This document shows positions 10,961-22,562 of a DNA stretch of 64,000 nt, piece by piece. How positions within the stretch are numbered: position 1 is the first letter of the stretch; every line of letters starts with the position of its first letter. A program made the translations under genes and the position numbers. Below the pieces are notes generated by a model. That model was given only the letters and a program-made list of their open reading frames with translations. It made no database searches and was not told the origin of the DNA. The stretch is from contig NW_020311999.1 in the NCBI RefSeq assembly GCF_003144115.1, forward strand, positions 663,583 to 727,582, in the 5' to 3' direction. Source of the DNA: Tilletiopsis washingtonensis. Taxonomy: Eukaryota; Basidiomycota; Exobasidiomycetes; Entylomatales.

Positions 10961-11956
10961 GGCGGGAGGCTGCAGCGGGTGAGACGCGCTGCGTAGAGAG
11001 ATGAGGCCGGTGGTGGTGGTCGCGGTGAGAAGTGGAGTCACGCACCCGTGCTGCAGACACTCACGTCGGCGAGCGAGGCTCGCGGCGCCGAGGCTTCCCC
11101 GCGCTCGGCGCGGGTGCCGGCCGGACGAAGCGAGAGCCGGTGAGGCCGAGCCGCCCGGGCCGCCCGTCACGTGGACCGAACAGCGTGGGAGCACTTTGCC
11201 AAGCGCTGGGACGCCGCACGTCAGCATCCGGCCTCAGCATGACACGCAGCGGGCAGCCGCAGGCTCGGCGCTGCCGCTGCCTCCGCTCCGTCGGGCCGTC
11301 CACACAGCGCAGCGCCCTCTTGCGCCGCGTGCTTTCAACGCACGACGGCGGCGGCGCCGTCGTCGGAAGGCGCGCCCAGACGCGAGACAGCGGCAACGGG
11401 CGCCGCTGCACCGCTGACTTGCCGCATCTGCACTGCCGCGATGCCCCATGGGGCGCACGCGAGCGCCGCCGCCGCATGCTTTCGCCGCCGTTCCGTGATT
11501 TAGCGTGCGGAGCGCTTTATCCGCTGCGCATCTGGCCTACCTGATCTGCACGCTGCCGACGAGCGGGCAAGTAAACAGCAAGGCACCGCAGCGAGACGTC
11601 CGTCCCCGCACGACGATTCCAGCCGCAGCGACAGCGCAGGCGCACCGCAGCGGCGCAGCATGCGGCAGGCTCCGCGACCAGGTGTGCTTGCCCGCGGGAC
11701 TTACTCGGTCGTGCGTTCCGCTGATCATGCGAGCTCAGATCGCGAGCTCGCCGGTGTGAGAGGCAGCAGCAGAGCACCATGTCGAAGAGGCACCTGACGC
11801 TCGTCTGGGGCATCGAGCAGACAGAGAGCGTTGCGATGCAAGCACCTCGCTAGCGTCCAGGCGCTCCCTCGCCTCGGCTCCTCAAGAAGGCCGGCTCTCG
11901 CGGCGCCCCTCGCCTCTCACCCACCCTCTCCCTCTCCCTTCCCCTTTCTCGGCGCC
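10961..11956. promoter_or_regulatory. Divergent intergenic region, ICL2 / FAD oxidase
   Basis: Almost 1 kb without a supportable gene. It ends at its right side in a strong CT-rich tract (about 11908-11950) just before the ATG at 11957, a feature common upstream of fungal starts. Short open frames here are not supported by splice or motif evidence. Confidence 0.5.
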
Positions 11957-14106
11957 ATGTCCGCCCTCCGCCTGCGTTCCCTCACCCTCTCGCTCGCCGC
12001 CGTGCTCGTGGCGCTGCTCTGCGCCACAACTCTGAATGCTCGCTCGTCGTATGAGTTCCGCCGCGCCGACAGCGCCACGAGGCAGACGTGTGCGGCGCTC
12101 AAGAAGCAGCTGCCCTTCGGCCGGGTGACCAGCCAGGGCCTCGGTCCGGACTATCTCCTCTCCGTCCAGATCTGTGGGTGGCTTAGTGACATGACAAGCG
12201 AGCTCGACTGACGCTCAATCTGTCCCTGCCAGACTACAACCAGCTGCAGGTGCGCGCCAATCGTGGCTGTTGATGCGCCACTCTCGCTAACCCTCGCAAC
12301 ACAGGCAAAGAACTTTCCGGCCTGCGTCGTCTACCCGTCCTCCTCGTCCGATGTGCAGACGGCCATCAAGGCCATCAAGGCGAACAATGTGCAGTTCGCC
12401 GTCAAGGCTGGCGGCCACCAGTGCGTGCGCACCGGGGCGCCTGCATGGCACATCTAACCTCGCTTCGCAGGTTCAACAATGGTTGGTCCAGCGTCGACCA
12501 GGGCATCCTCATCGACTTCAGCCGCATGACGCGCAAGACGTACGACGCAGCGTCCCAGACGGGCTTTTACGAGCCGGGAAATCGCTGGCGTGACATCTAC
12601 GGGTACTACGCGAAGTGGAATGTGGTGCCCGTGGGCGGTCGACTCGGCGGCGTGGGCACGGGCTTGGCGCTGGGCGGCGGGTGAGTGGCACAACTGCACA
12701 CCGACCAGCTGCGCCACCCCGCCATCAGTGCTCTGACGCGCCTCATCCCTACGCAAGTCTGTCATACCTGTCGGCGCAGTACGGCCTGGCATGCGACGGC
12801 TTCGTCCAGCTCGACGTCGTCCTCGCAGACGGCTCGCTCGTGGCGGCACGCGCCGACAATGAGTACGCAGACCTGTTCAAGGCGCTCAAGGGCGGAGGCA
12901 ATCGCTTCGGCGTCGTCACTGGCTACCACGTCAAGGTGAGTGAGATCCAGCTCAGCTCAAGGCAGGGGCAGTCTGACTGACTCCTCGTCAGCTTCGTCCT
13001 ACTGGCACCTTCTACTCCGGCGTGCTGATCTACGAGGAGAAGCATTTCGCGGACGTCGTGAAGGCCACGGTTGATTTCAACGAGAACAACCAGGACCCGA
13101 AGGCTGCCATCATCACGTCAGTGTGCTCGCACTCCTTGCTCGCACTATCTGCTCATTCGTACGTCGCCTACAGCACCGTCGACAGCATCGAAGTCGGTGG
13201 TCTGCTTTTCGGCCTCGGCAAGCTGTGAGTCTGTCCTCATGGCTGCCGCTGAGCACCACGCTGACGCTCCGCCAGCATCATCCTGTTCAACGTGTACGAC
13301 GGCGCGAACCCCGGCAGCGTGTTCAAGGCCTTGTGCGTATCACCTGCCCGTCACTACTAGACACTCTGCTGACGCTTCGCCACAGCGAGGACATCCCGCA
13401 CGTCGCCGACACCCGCACGCCGGGCTCGTACTTCAAGGCTGCGCAAATGCTCGACGGTGCGTCGCTCTGCCTGTGTGCCAAGTCTCCCCCGCTGACAAGA
13501 CACGCTACGCCACTGCAGTCGGCACTCTCTCCACGGTGAGGCTTCTTGCATCATCATCCCGCTAGCACCGCAGCTGACCGTGCATTGCAGGGCGCCTACA
13601 CGTCGCGCGTGGCACGCTACCGGCCTGGCAGCACCAAGGAGCTCGACCTGCTCAAGAACTTCCAGGCCTGGTACGCGGCGCACAAGGGCGAGTACATCCT
13701 CGCCACGGTCGACTACCAGCCGGTGGCACAGGGTACCATTGTGAGTCTATCGTGGTCGGCGTCGTGCAGCTTCGAAGCTGACGCGTTCGCTTTCCAGGCC
13801 GCGGGCCGTGCTGCCGGAGGCAACGCGCTTGACATGAAGGACGGCCCCCACATTTGGGTGAACCTCTTGCTCGCCTTCGACCCAAACCTGCCGGCGGCCA
13901 AGCAGCAGGCGCTCATCGAGAGCTGGAAGGCCCTCGAGCAGTCGGTGCCGTCCGACGAGGACGTCGTCATCTTCATGAACGACGCCGGCGACCAGCCCAT
14001 CCTGCAGTCGTACGGCACCTACCCGCAGCTGCAGGCTACGAGCCGCAAGTACGATCCGGACCAGCTCTTCATCAAGAACCAGCAGGGTCCGCAATTCAGC
14101 GTCTGA
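11957..14106 (+). CDS. Secreted FAD-linked oxidase, berberine-bridge-enzyme-like
   Basis: Exons 11957-12173, 12233-12249, 12305-12420, 12471-12680, 12758-12935, 12992-13116, 13174-13224, 13276-13332, 13386-13456, 13519-13535, 13591-13740, 13798-14106; 505 aa. A hydrophobic signal peptide (about residues 1-30) targets it to the secretory path. The PCMH-type FAD domain shows CVVYPSSSSDVQTAIKAIKA, then VKAGGH with the His (about 116) that covalently binds FAD in this family, then GGRLGGVGTGLALGGGLSYL. The second Cys linkage of bicovalent members is absent (GGRLGGVG). The C-terminus (YDPDQLFIKNQQGP) is the BBE domain. It would oxidise a sugar, alkaloid or other secreted substrate with O2; which one is unknown. 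The intron at 13117-13173 is uncertain: it is 57 nt and in frame, and skipping it gives 524 aa. Two 17-nt exons occur. Confidence 0.88.
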
Positions 14107-14339
14107 GTTCGCTGGCTGGGTATGACGTGATTTTCTCTGCGACGCGTGGTGTGACCGCGCGCCGCGCCCTCCGGCCTCCGCGCCTGTGCGGCATGCTACC
14201 ATCGCACGTTCAGAGGATGGCTTCGGACGTGTAATGTCATTTGTTCTATCGGGTAATGGTTCGTGTAGTACAGAGGAGATTAGGAAAGGGGAGCTCGAAG
14301 TAAGGCGACCGGCCATCGCGGTAGGCCAACACCAGCGGT

Positions 14340-16299
14340 CTACTGCTTGGCAAGCGGCTCCTCGACGTCCTCCGGGTTCACGTTCGTGCCGGCGATGACA
14401 GCATGTCCCTGGGCGTCGTGCCCAACGACGCCGGGGACGCCCTTGGCGGCGAGTATGGCACGCTGCTCCGGCGGTGCGTGGATGGGCGCCTCGAAGAGCT
14501 TGGTGCCGTCTGCCGCGATGCCAATGTTGCGCACGAAGAAGTACACAAGCGGCGCCGAGAGGCCAAAGAGGGCAAAGTTGATGCCCGCCACTGCGTCGAG
14601 ACGCAGGCCGGTGGCGTTGATGCCGTAGCTGCGAGAAAGAGTAAGCATGCTGCGGCCGCGGAGACTGAGAGGGGTGCGGACGCGTCACGCACCTGACGGC
14701 CTGGCCCGCGCTCTCGACAGAGCGCAGCATGGAAGCAAGGCGCACGATCTCCGCCTGGTCCTCAAATCCTCCCTGGATGATGCCGTACATGAGCTCGTAC
14801 TGTAAATTGAAGCCGAGCTGGAGGAGGATGTAGACCGCGAAACCCGTGCTCCATCCGGCATCTTCCCAGTCAAGCACGACGCCGCTCTTGTGGTAGCGAT
14901 TCATGACCACCGTGGCGAAGATCCACCAGCCCAGCTGCATGCCGACGACGGCGAAGAAAGAAGTCTTGGCGCGAGCGTTGATCGAGAGCTTCTTGAAGTC
15001 GAGAAGGAGGCCCAGGGTAATGACGCCCAACGAGGCAACGACAGCAGAGAGGAAGCTGCCTAGAGCACGGCTGCGCACGGTGAAGTGCGTCGCGGCGTAG
15101 GTCTAGGGAGTGGATGGTCAGCGGATGTCTAGAGCGGCCGCATGACTGATGCTCACGCCGATGAGCGACTCGCTGAACGTGCCTGCGATGGAATGACAGT
15201 GAGCCACATTGCGTCGCTTCGCAGCGGCCCGGCCAACTCACCCTGCCACATGAACGGCAGAATCAGCAGCACCTCCTTCCTCTTCAGCAGACGCGCCATG
15301 TTGGCAATCTCGGTGCGCCAGCCCGTTGCGATGTGCAGGTACACGGGGCTGCCATCTGAGCGCTGCACCTTGCCTGGCTTGCTGAGCAGCAGTGCTGCTG
15401 CGGGCGCCAAGGCCTGCAGAATGACGAACACCAGCTGTGTGTGGCGAGAGCATCAGTGGCTGTGCGGAAGAGAGCGAGAGGCGACGCACATAGGTGTTCA
15501 CACTGATCGACCCCGCCGACGCACGATCAGCATTCAAGCTGAGGTTGATGACGCCCCCGATGAGTTGGCCGAGCACCCGGAAGGATAGCCAGTATGACAA
15601 GTACCGCCCGCGGTTGGCGGGCTCGGGGTACGCGAGCGCGATGGCACCCTCGGCGCTCCTGTGGAGTGTAGGCGCATGAGCAGCCGATGACGAATGAGCT
15701 CGCAGTATCCTCAGACGCACCAGAAGATACCAGCGCTCAGACCGCACATGGCTGCACCCGCAATGATGAATGCGTCGGCACCTGGCAGCTCCTGATGGTG
15801 CGGAATGTCAGCGGGAGGCTTTGGGGTCGGCCTAGAGGCGTGTGGCCTCACCCTAGACTTGACGTAGAGCGCAGCGGCATACGGCGAGTAGCCAAGACCT
15901 CCGATGACGAGTGCCGTCTTGATGGAGGTAAGGTGCACGAGGGCTGGAGTAAGTTGAGCCTTTTATCGAGGCGAGGTCAGCTCTGGATGTCGTCAGTGCG
16001 GGTTTTGCGCGCGTACGTACCGTGACGGTCATGAGGCTGAACAGCACCGCATTTCCGGTGTTGACGAGCTGCGGCGACTGGCTTCCTCCGGCGCCCAGGC
16101 TGGCCGTAGCTCCCCAGAGTCCCGGCGCGAGGAAGCAGCAGAGGCCGAGGACAGACATGTTAAAGAAGGTGGTCCTGAACCAGGTCCTCTTGCCGTTCCA
16201 TGCCGGCACTGCCAGCGCTGCCTCTGGCGAGGCGGCGCCCGAGGAGGCAGAGTCGCTCTTGACGTCCACATCGTCGCTGTGCGGGAGGGCGGTTGACAT
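14340..16299 (-). CDS. UNC93-like (DUF895) major-facilitator membrane transporter
   Basis: Exons, minus strand: 16299-16021, 15959-15852, 15791-15721, 15658-15490, 15434-15242, 15182-15157, 15102-14693, 14628-14340; 1,545 nt, 514 aa. Around 10-12 hydrophobic segments are visible, starting with FNMSVLGLCCFLAPGLWG and continuing through ALVIGGLGYSPYAAALY, the EGAIALAYPEP loop, RVLGQLIGGVINLSLN and ending SYGINATGLRLDAVAGINFA. The EGA.A.AYP loop and the N-terminal layout are typical of fungal UNC93-like proteins, a divergent MFS branch with unproven substrates. Both termini are hydrophilic and probably cytosolic. The 26-nt exon 6 (15182-15157) carries GTFSESLIG. Exon 2 acceptor was chosen at 15960 because it alone preserves the frame through AQLTPALVHLT. 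It converges with the FAD oxidase gene, 233 bp apart. Confidence 0.88.
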
Positions 16300-17353
16300 G
16301 CTTGCTGGCTTGATGGATGTGGTTGAGAGGGAAGCGATGCAACGGCTGCAAACGCCTGGTCTTGAGGGTCACTCGGTCAGGCACGGCGCCATCGTTCAGC
16401 CGGTTGCGCTAGCGTCAAGTGTCGCCCTGCCTCGGAGCCGCTGCTCCTCTCCTGCACCTGCCACCAAGCGATGGCGAGAGGAGACAGAGAGAGTGCAGGC
16501 GATGGTGTGCTGCGCACTCAAAGTGCCGTTCCAAGCTCTTGGAACAGGCGGTGCCTGAATCGCACCGAAGCATCGCTCCTTGCGCGGCGTTCTGCACTGT
16601 GGCAGAGAGGGGCAACTCGCACGCAAGACGGGTTGAGCTCTCCCTCCTCTGGCCCCTGCCCCTGGGCATCCGGCCCAGCATCGGGCGGAACAGCCGCCGC
16701 TCAGGGCTCTGCCGGTGCGCGGGCTGCCTGAATGCTGAAGAGCAAGAGCCAAGCACAAGCGGTGCGCACGCAAGGAGGCCGAGGAGACGCGGCGCAGCGT
16801 GCAGAGCCGGTGCCGGCTGCAGTGCTAAGCGGGCGCGGCGAGAGCGCCGAGGGCCGTAGCGCCGCGCGCGCGGCGCCTTCACCTGGCTTGCGAGCGCGGC
16901 TCGAGCGGTTGCGTGCTCGCCGCTCTCACGCTCTCACGCCGCCGGTCCCACGCGGTGCCCGTTCGTCACAGCGCCTTGGCGGTGTCAGGCACACACGGCA
17001 GGTGGGGTCGAGCCAACGCTCATTTCGCGGCTCGCTGGACTGACTCCTTCGTCCTGGATCCTGTACCCCGAAGGCTGATCAACGCGATGCCGGCGTTCCA
17101 CAGCGGCTCTCGTCGATGATGCACGCAGCGCGCGGGTGCAGCACGCTGGCGTCCGAGTCACGAGTGTGAAGACAGCACAGCGCTCGGCCACATCAGAGTA
17201 ACAGTCGAGTCTTACGCGGCAGCCTCAAGCGCGCTCCATGCGACTGCACACAGCATGGCACAAGCAGGCCACCCTCACCACATGACGGCACTGTCGTTGC
17301 TCCACTGCTCTGGCCTGCGAGGAATAGAAAGGCAGAGGCGCCAACTGCAAGGG
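16300..17353. other. Intergenic, no gene seen
   Basis: This 1,054-bp region lies upstream of the transporter and downstream of the acetyltransferase. The short open frames have no family motif and no consistent splice pattern. It probably contains the transporter promoter and the acetyltransferase 3' UTR. Confidence 0.5.
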
Positions 17354-18111
17354 TCACCTCGCCTCCAGCGGCTGCAGCTTGCGCCCGAGGAAAATCTTCT
17401 TGATGCCCTCACCCAGCGTCGTGTCAATCTCGCACAGCACCTCGAAGCCTTCGCGCTCGTAGAACTGTCGCAGCACAGCACGATCAGCGCCCCAGCTGGC
17501 TTTCGAGAAGGGGGAGGGAAGAGAGTAAGGGCACGAGACTGACCTCGCGTGCCTGGAAGCTGAACGTGTCCACGCATGCATACACGCAGCCTCGCTCGGC
17601 GCCGAGCTGCAGCGCGCGTCGAAGGAGCGCCGAGCCGCTGTGACAGGAGGTGAGGCTCGCTCGAGGCAGCACGGACGCATGTGGAGGAGATGAAGGCTCA
17701 CATGCCTTGCCCGCGCAGATCGGCCTTCACGAAGAGGAGCGAGATTTGAAGAAGACCTGCTGCGGCTGTTGACGACGAGGGCAGCAAAGGCTGCATGAGC
17801 GGTGCGAGGAGTGCAGCGGGTAGACTAAGTGGACTCACTCTTGCCCGTCAGTCCCGCTTGCACCTCCTCTCCCTCTGCTCGGTCCAGGCCGATGACGAAG
17901 GTCTCCTCGCGATACAGCTGCCCCGTCCTGCCGCCACGACGCCGGCAATCAGCAAGCATGGAGCGGGCAGACAGCGACGGTGAAGGACCGCAGCTCACGC
18001 GGCGAGAGTATGCTCGTCAAGGCCCTTTAGCAGCGCAGCGACGAAGCCGGGCGGTGGGGAAGAGGAGACGAAGAGCGCAGGCGCGCTGGGCCGAGGGGCA
18101 GACGCAGACAT
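17354..18111 (-). CDS. Small GNAT-family N-acetyltransferase
   Basis: Exons, minus strand: 18111-17999, 17927-17839, 17759-17702, 17637-17544, 17464-17354; 465 nt, 154 aa. The fold is clear from the order LYREETFVIGLD (early strands), ISLLFVKADLRGQGIGSALL (acetyl-CoA motif A, split over an intron), CVYACVDTFSFQAREFYERE (motif B with the FYE turn) and GIKKIFLGRKL (last strand). The QxxGxG motif reads RGQGIG. The acceptor of exon 3 is ambiguous: 17760 (used) or 17757 give proteins differing by one residue, both in frame. The acceptor substrate is unknown. It is unlike the larger acetyltransferase at 7849 and is not its recent duplicate. The start is the first ATG after the upstream stop. Confidence 0.85.
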
Positions 18112-18464
18112 GCGGCCGGTGCGGTGGTGGTCGTGAGGGAAGGTGAGCACTTCGCGCGTGCGCCCGCAGACAAGGCATGGCGCCGTGTGCGGGCGAAGCA
18201 CGCGCCGTTGCGAGCGACCTGACACTCCCTCTTCGAGACGGCGGCAAACATGCATCGACGTATCATGCCCTCAGACAGAACAGCAGCACCCACCACACAC
18301 AGCAGCGCCTCTTGGCTCGGCCTCTCCACTGCTGGCTCACTCGTTTACGCAAAAAGAGCAAGGCATCGACATTTCCCCTGCCTCATCCGTGCCTCCAGCC
18401 GGCCCTCTGTGCCGCTCAGACAGGGCCCGCCTGTGGCCGCGGCGACGCACGCTGAGCGCCCGTC
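18112..18464. other. Intergenic
   Basis: A 353-bp spacer between two minus-strand genes. It should hold the 3' UTR of the 74-aa gene to its right and the promoter of the acetyltransferase to its left. Nothing else is seen. Confidence 0.5.
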
Positions 18465-18924
18465 TCAAGTCTGCAGCTGGAACGGCTTGCCGCCCGAGGG
18501 ACGGTCGTTGACGAGGTGCTCGGCCTGGGCGTCGACGGTCCTGCGCGGGGGGGCGGGCATGTATGCGTCAGTTGCCGCCCCTGCTTCGATCGTTCCAGCC
18601 CGAGTGCGCCACGTCTGGCTGTGTCCCTGCAACGCAGAGAACTCACTCGTCGTGCTTCTCGCCAAGTTTGTGTAGCTTGTCGGCGATCTTGGCGCCGATC
18701 CCCTCCTTCTTCTCGCCGTGCGGCTGCGCGTCGGTCGTCTGTGGCGGGGCGCGTGCGAGCGTCAGCGAATGTGATGTGCAGCAAAGAGGCTGCCAAGAAA
18801 CGTACTGCGCCGCTCTGGTCGACGACGGGCACGGCGGCGTTGTCCTTGGTGTAGTCTGCGCGGCAGTGGGGGGCCGTCAGTGGCCATGCTTCTCTGGCGT
18901 GGCGCAGATGGGCGCACCAGACAT
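18465..18924 (-). CDS. 74-aa hydrophilic protein, hydrophilin-like
   Basis: Exons, minus strand: 18924-18918, 18855-18806, 18738-18647, 18540-18465; 225 nt, 74 aa. No single open frame shows it; it appears only after splicing three introns (62, 67 and 106 nt). The first coding exon is 7 nt (Met, Ser and one base). The protein starts MSDYTKDNAAVPVV, has a Gly/Lys-rich centre (HGEKKEGIGAKIADKLHKLG) and ends GGKPFQLQT. It is strongly charged, lacks hydrophobic runs, and the GIGAKIADKLHKLGEKH part could form an amphipathic helix. That make-up recalls small stress-protective hydrophilins, but the family is not recognised and the role is not known. The support is that all four exons keep one frame with consensus splice sites. 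Confidence 0.7.
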
Positions 18925-19721
18925 GGCGAAGGTGAGGTGCGGTGGTGGTGGTGGTGGTTGAGAGAGCGAAGGAGAGATAAGGCGCTGCTGCGTGGCTGCC
19001 GTGGCTGCCGTGGATGCGGGGCAACGGGACGACGCTCCAACTCCACGAGGGGAGAAGCGAAGCATGAAGGGTGCACACGACGGCGCGGTGCACGGACGTC
19101 CAGCAGCGCAGGCCGCGCGCTGCTCTCGTGCCTGCGAAGCATCGCTCATGCGCAGGCGGAGTCGGGCGCTGCTCGGCACCTTCGCCGCGGCTTGCATCGG
19201 CACGAGATCGGCGCCGGCGCCGCGGCCGCGTGGCGTGCCGGTGCTGCGTCTGGTGCGCGTGCTGGTGCGGGTGCTGCTTGTCCGCGCTCTCAGCCAGCGC
19301 TGCAGCAGCCAGCAGCCTCTCGGCCGCAGAAGCACCTCGCCATGCACATGCCGGCCGTGCGTGCCATGGCCCCGCCGCCAACGTCGAGTGAAGGTCAAGG
19401 GGGCATCGATTGCCTCGGCTCAGCGCGCTCTGCCATCGTGGCCGAGGTTCAAGGGTGGGGGGAGAGAGGAGGCTCATAAGTGGGGTGAAGCAAGGTCAGA
19501 GACACGGCGGCGAGGCAGGGTATCAAGGGCAACACTGAGGCACGAGAGGCGTGGGGAGCGAGGAGTCGAAATGAAGGGACAGGGACTGGGGACAAGCCAG
19601 CCCAAGCATCACATGGCCGGTGTCCGCGACGTCGAAATCACACTTGCCCAGCCCGGCCTGTCGTCGCATTGGATGCGTCAGCGGGCTGGCCTCTCGCTTT
19701 ATTCCTCCTTCTCTCAGGTAC
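18925..19721. other. Intergenic, no gene seen
   Basis: A 797-bp gap between two minus-strand genes. A purine/GT-rich microsatellite-like run of GGT units lies at about 18939-18958. No other structure is seen. Confidence 0.5.
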
Positions 19722-21750
19722 TCACTCATACTCATCGTCCGACGCATCCATCTCCGCCGCGCTCAGCGTCATGCCCGGCGGCGGGCGTCTGAGCTTCTGG
19801 CTCGTCGACTTGTTGCGCGCCAGACTGATGGCGTCGCGTGCGCGCTGCGCTGCTGCTGCCGTGGCCGGCGACGGCGGCTGCGGCTGTGCAGGCTTCGGCG
19901 AGGCAGCGGCCGCGGCGGCGGAGCCGTTGCTGCGCGGCATCGAAGAGGCGCTCGTGGCCGCCGTCAGCGTGCCTTCGGACCTGGCGTCGTCGGCGGCGTC
20001 GCGCAGCGGATCAATGATGCCCGACTCGTTCGACGGCTGGCTGCGATGTCCGCGCTGCGACGTCGAGCCGAGGATCACGCTCGACGCCGTGCTTGTCGGT
20101 GCGGAGCTGGCGGGCGTCGTGCGAGACGTGCGTGCAGACGTCGTAGCGGGCGTCGAGGGCGCGGCGGTGGCGGGCACGACGGTGGCGGTGGGGGGCGAGG
20201 AAGGCGGCAGGGGAGAAGGCGAACGATCACGATAGGCGACGCCTTGCGTGCTCTCGATGCTCTGTGCGCTGCGCTGCGACAGCGCACGGTTGAGCGCCGC
20301 GCGTTGCGGCGTGAGTGCGGGCGAGGCGTCGCCTAGCGCAAGCCGACCAATCGCATCGGCGCCGGCGCCATCGTCGTGGGATTCCGTGCCGGACGGCGAG
20401 CGCGCGGGCTTGGCGGGCGTGCCGGCAGGCGAGGCAGAGGCGAGACGCTCTTGCATGCGCTGCACCGTGGCGTGATCCAGATTGCGCACCTCAATCTCGA
20501 CACTCGAGTCGCCCATCTCGTCGGGCTTGGCAAGCGGCAGCGGCGCGCGCGGCTGGCTGGTGGGCGCCGAGGGCAGAGCGGGCAGCTGTGGGGCGCGCAT
20601 ATCAGTGGTCAGGCCGGAGAATGGAGGGCAAGGGACCTGACTCACGCCATTGTGCCCGCCCGGCTCCACGCGCGGCACATCCGGCAGGCTCGTCTCCTTC
20701 TGCGCGGCCGTGCCATTTGCTGCCTGGACATGCATGGCCCGCGGAGCAGGCGAGGGGCTCTCGCTCCTGTCGATCTCGCCGCTGCGCCGCAGACTCTCCG
20801 AGCGTCGCAGCCCGGCACTGGCGGCGTCGAGCTGCGCCGCGGAGAAGCTCGAGCCGCGCCGCATCGAGACTGGCCTCGAGTTGGCGGGCGAAATGCGCCC
20901 TGCCGGCGCGCCTGCGCCGCCCGCAGCGATGGCGGAGCTCGGCGAGGTGGAGAGCGCCGCTGCTGCGGCTGCCGAGGCAGAAGAGGGAGAGTGGGAGCGC
21001 CCAATGAGGCGCGCGTTGCGGCCCAGCGAGCCACCGGCGCCGCCGGCGTGCGACGCCGACGTCTCGTCGTCGAGCTCGAGAAACGCATCGCGCGGCGTGC
21101 CGAGCGTCGAGCGCGGCGAGTCGGAGTACGACGGCGCTGCAAAGTCGAGGTGAGCATGGGCGCTGCAGCCGCACCAGTGGGCCCGCACTCACAGCGGCCC
21201 CATGCGCCGCCCGTCATCTGCGGGCGCAGGCCCGTGAGGTTCGGCCTGAGCTCCTGCGTGCCCCAGCTGCCCGGCCCGCCGGTGAGCTGCGGGCGCAGCA
21301 CGCCCTCGCCCCAGCCGGCGCTGCCCGCGGGCGCGGCGCCGGGGTAGGGGCGCAGACTGCCCTGCCCCGTGCCCGGCGCCGGCGCCGGCGCGCCAAAGGA
21401 GGAGCGCGGCACGAGGGGCTTCTCGCCGCCGGCGTCGGAGGAGACGCCGCGCGGCTGGAAGCGGGCGATGCGGTCGCGCACGGCGGCGGGCGGCGCGCCG
21501 AGGCCGATGCGCGAGCCGGGCGCGCTGGCGCTGCCGCTGCTCGCTGCGCCCGGCGCGGTGCTGCTGCTGGGCGCACCGCCGGCAGCGGAGCCCGAGGCTT
21601 TGCGCTGCAGTGCGGCGATGCGCTCGGACAGCGTGCTGCTGCCTGACGGCGGCCCACGGCGCGGCGCGGGCGAGGGCGCGTCGGACGGGTTGTTCCTGTG
21701 TCGCGCAGGCGTGAGTGAGTGCGGCGGCGGCGGCGAGGAGGGGACACGCA
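19722..21750 (-). CDS. AIM21: AIM21-like Ser/Pro-rich cortical protein
   Basis: Exons, minus strand: ...21749 (contributing AT), 21695-21193, 21136-20646, 20585-19722; 1,860 nt, 619 aa. The initiator is formed by splicing: the first exon ends in AT and the second begins with G, giving Met-Asn-Asn-Pro-Ser-Asp-Ala-Pro. Repeated short basic helices, STLSERIAALQRKA and AAVRDRIARFQ, followed by PLVPRSSFGAPAP match the recurrent motif of fungal proteins annotated as AIM21 (actin-patch/mitochondrial-inheritance protein). The remainder is Ser/Ala/Pro-rich with a helical segment near VRNLDHATVQRMQERLASA and an acidic end (ASDDEYE). In yeast AIM21 limits barbed-end actin assembly at cortical patches; that role here is inference. 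The last intron (20645-20586) is 60 nt and leaves the frame open if retained. Confidence 0.65.
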
Positions 21751-22562
21751 CATGATGGCAGGCGCGGCAGCCTGGCGCAAGCGACGACGCGAGAAGGTGT
21801 GGCGCGGCGGTGTGGTGGTGGGTGAAGATGGCGAGGTGGCGAGCAGTGCGTGGTGCGGAGAGAGCGAGCAAGTTGCTTGACGGCGCCTCGCTGTGCTGTC
21901 GACGAGGCGGCCCGAGCTGCGCTGTGCGGCGGAGCGAGAAGCACACCGACACCTCGCTGCCCGCGCGCGCCCGCTCTCACAGGCACGCCGCCTGTGTGCT
22001 GCCTGCCAGCCACGCGCGCCACGCGCGCCACGGCGACCAGGTGCAGGCAGAAGCATCCGCGCGCCGCCGCGCCGCCAGCCAGCAGCGCACCTCGCATGCC
22101 GGGCCGCACAAGAAGCTCGCGCGCCTCGGGAAGGGCGCCGCGCCCGTCACCTCTCCCGCCCGTGCGCTGCAGCAGCAGCATGAGCACGGACAGGCACAGC
22201 AGCCGCTGTTGATTTCGCATCTCACATCGAGCGTCGCTGCCTGCGCTGCGGCTGTGGCGCCAGCGCGATGGCGGCACGCTCTGCTGCTCCCACGCGGCCG
22301 GCAAGCACGGGCCAGGCCAGGCCAGCCGGCGGCACGTGATGCTCGCCCGTGCCGCGGCTGCTCTCGCCGTGCAACACGCTGCGCCAGAAGTGCCTCTCGC
22401 CTCGCCTCTCCCCACCCGCTCCGCTTCCGGTCCCGCAGCCCGCATCGCATCGCACCCCTCCACTCTCCTGCATCACTCACATCGCATCGCATCGCATCGC
22501 ATCGCATCGCTGCCGTCGGCGCACAGGGCGTTCCACGCGCCACCTTTTGCAGCGCATCCGCC
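21751..22562. promoter_or_regulatory. Divergent region AIM21-like / URK1
   Basis: An 812-bp region between genes transcribed apart. It includes a short pentanucleotide repeat (22481-22510) close to the URK1 start. No gene is supported. Confidence 0.45.
22481..22510. repeat. (ATCGC)6 microsatellite
   Basis: Six perfect tandem copies of ATCGC, with further imperfect copies at about 22441-22455. It lies about 50 bp before the first URK1 ATG, probably in its 5' UTR. Confidence 0.9.

Noticed and set aside
22481-22510. (ATCGC)6 as a CRISPR-like or operator array
   Set aside because: A perfect pentamer without spacers is a simple microsatellite.
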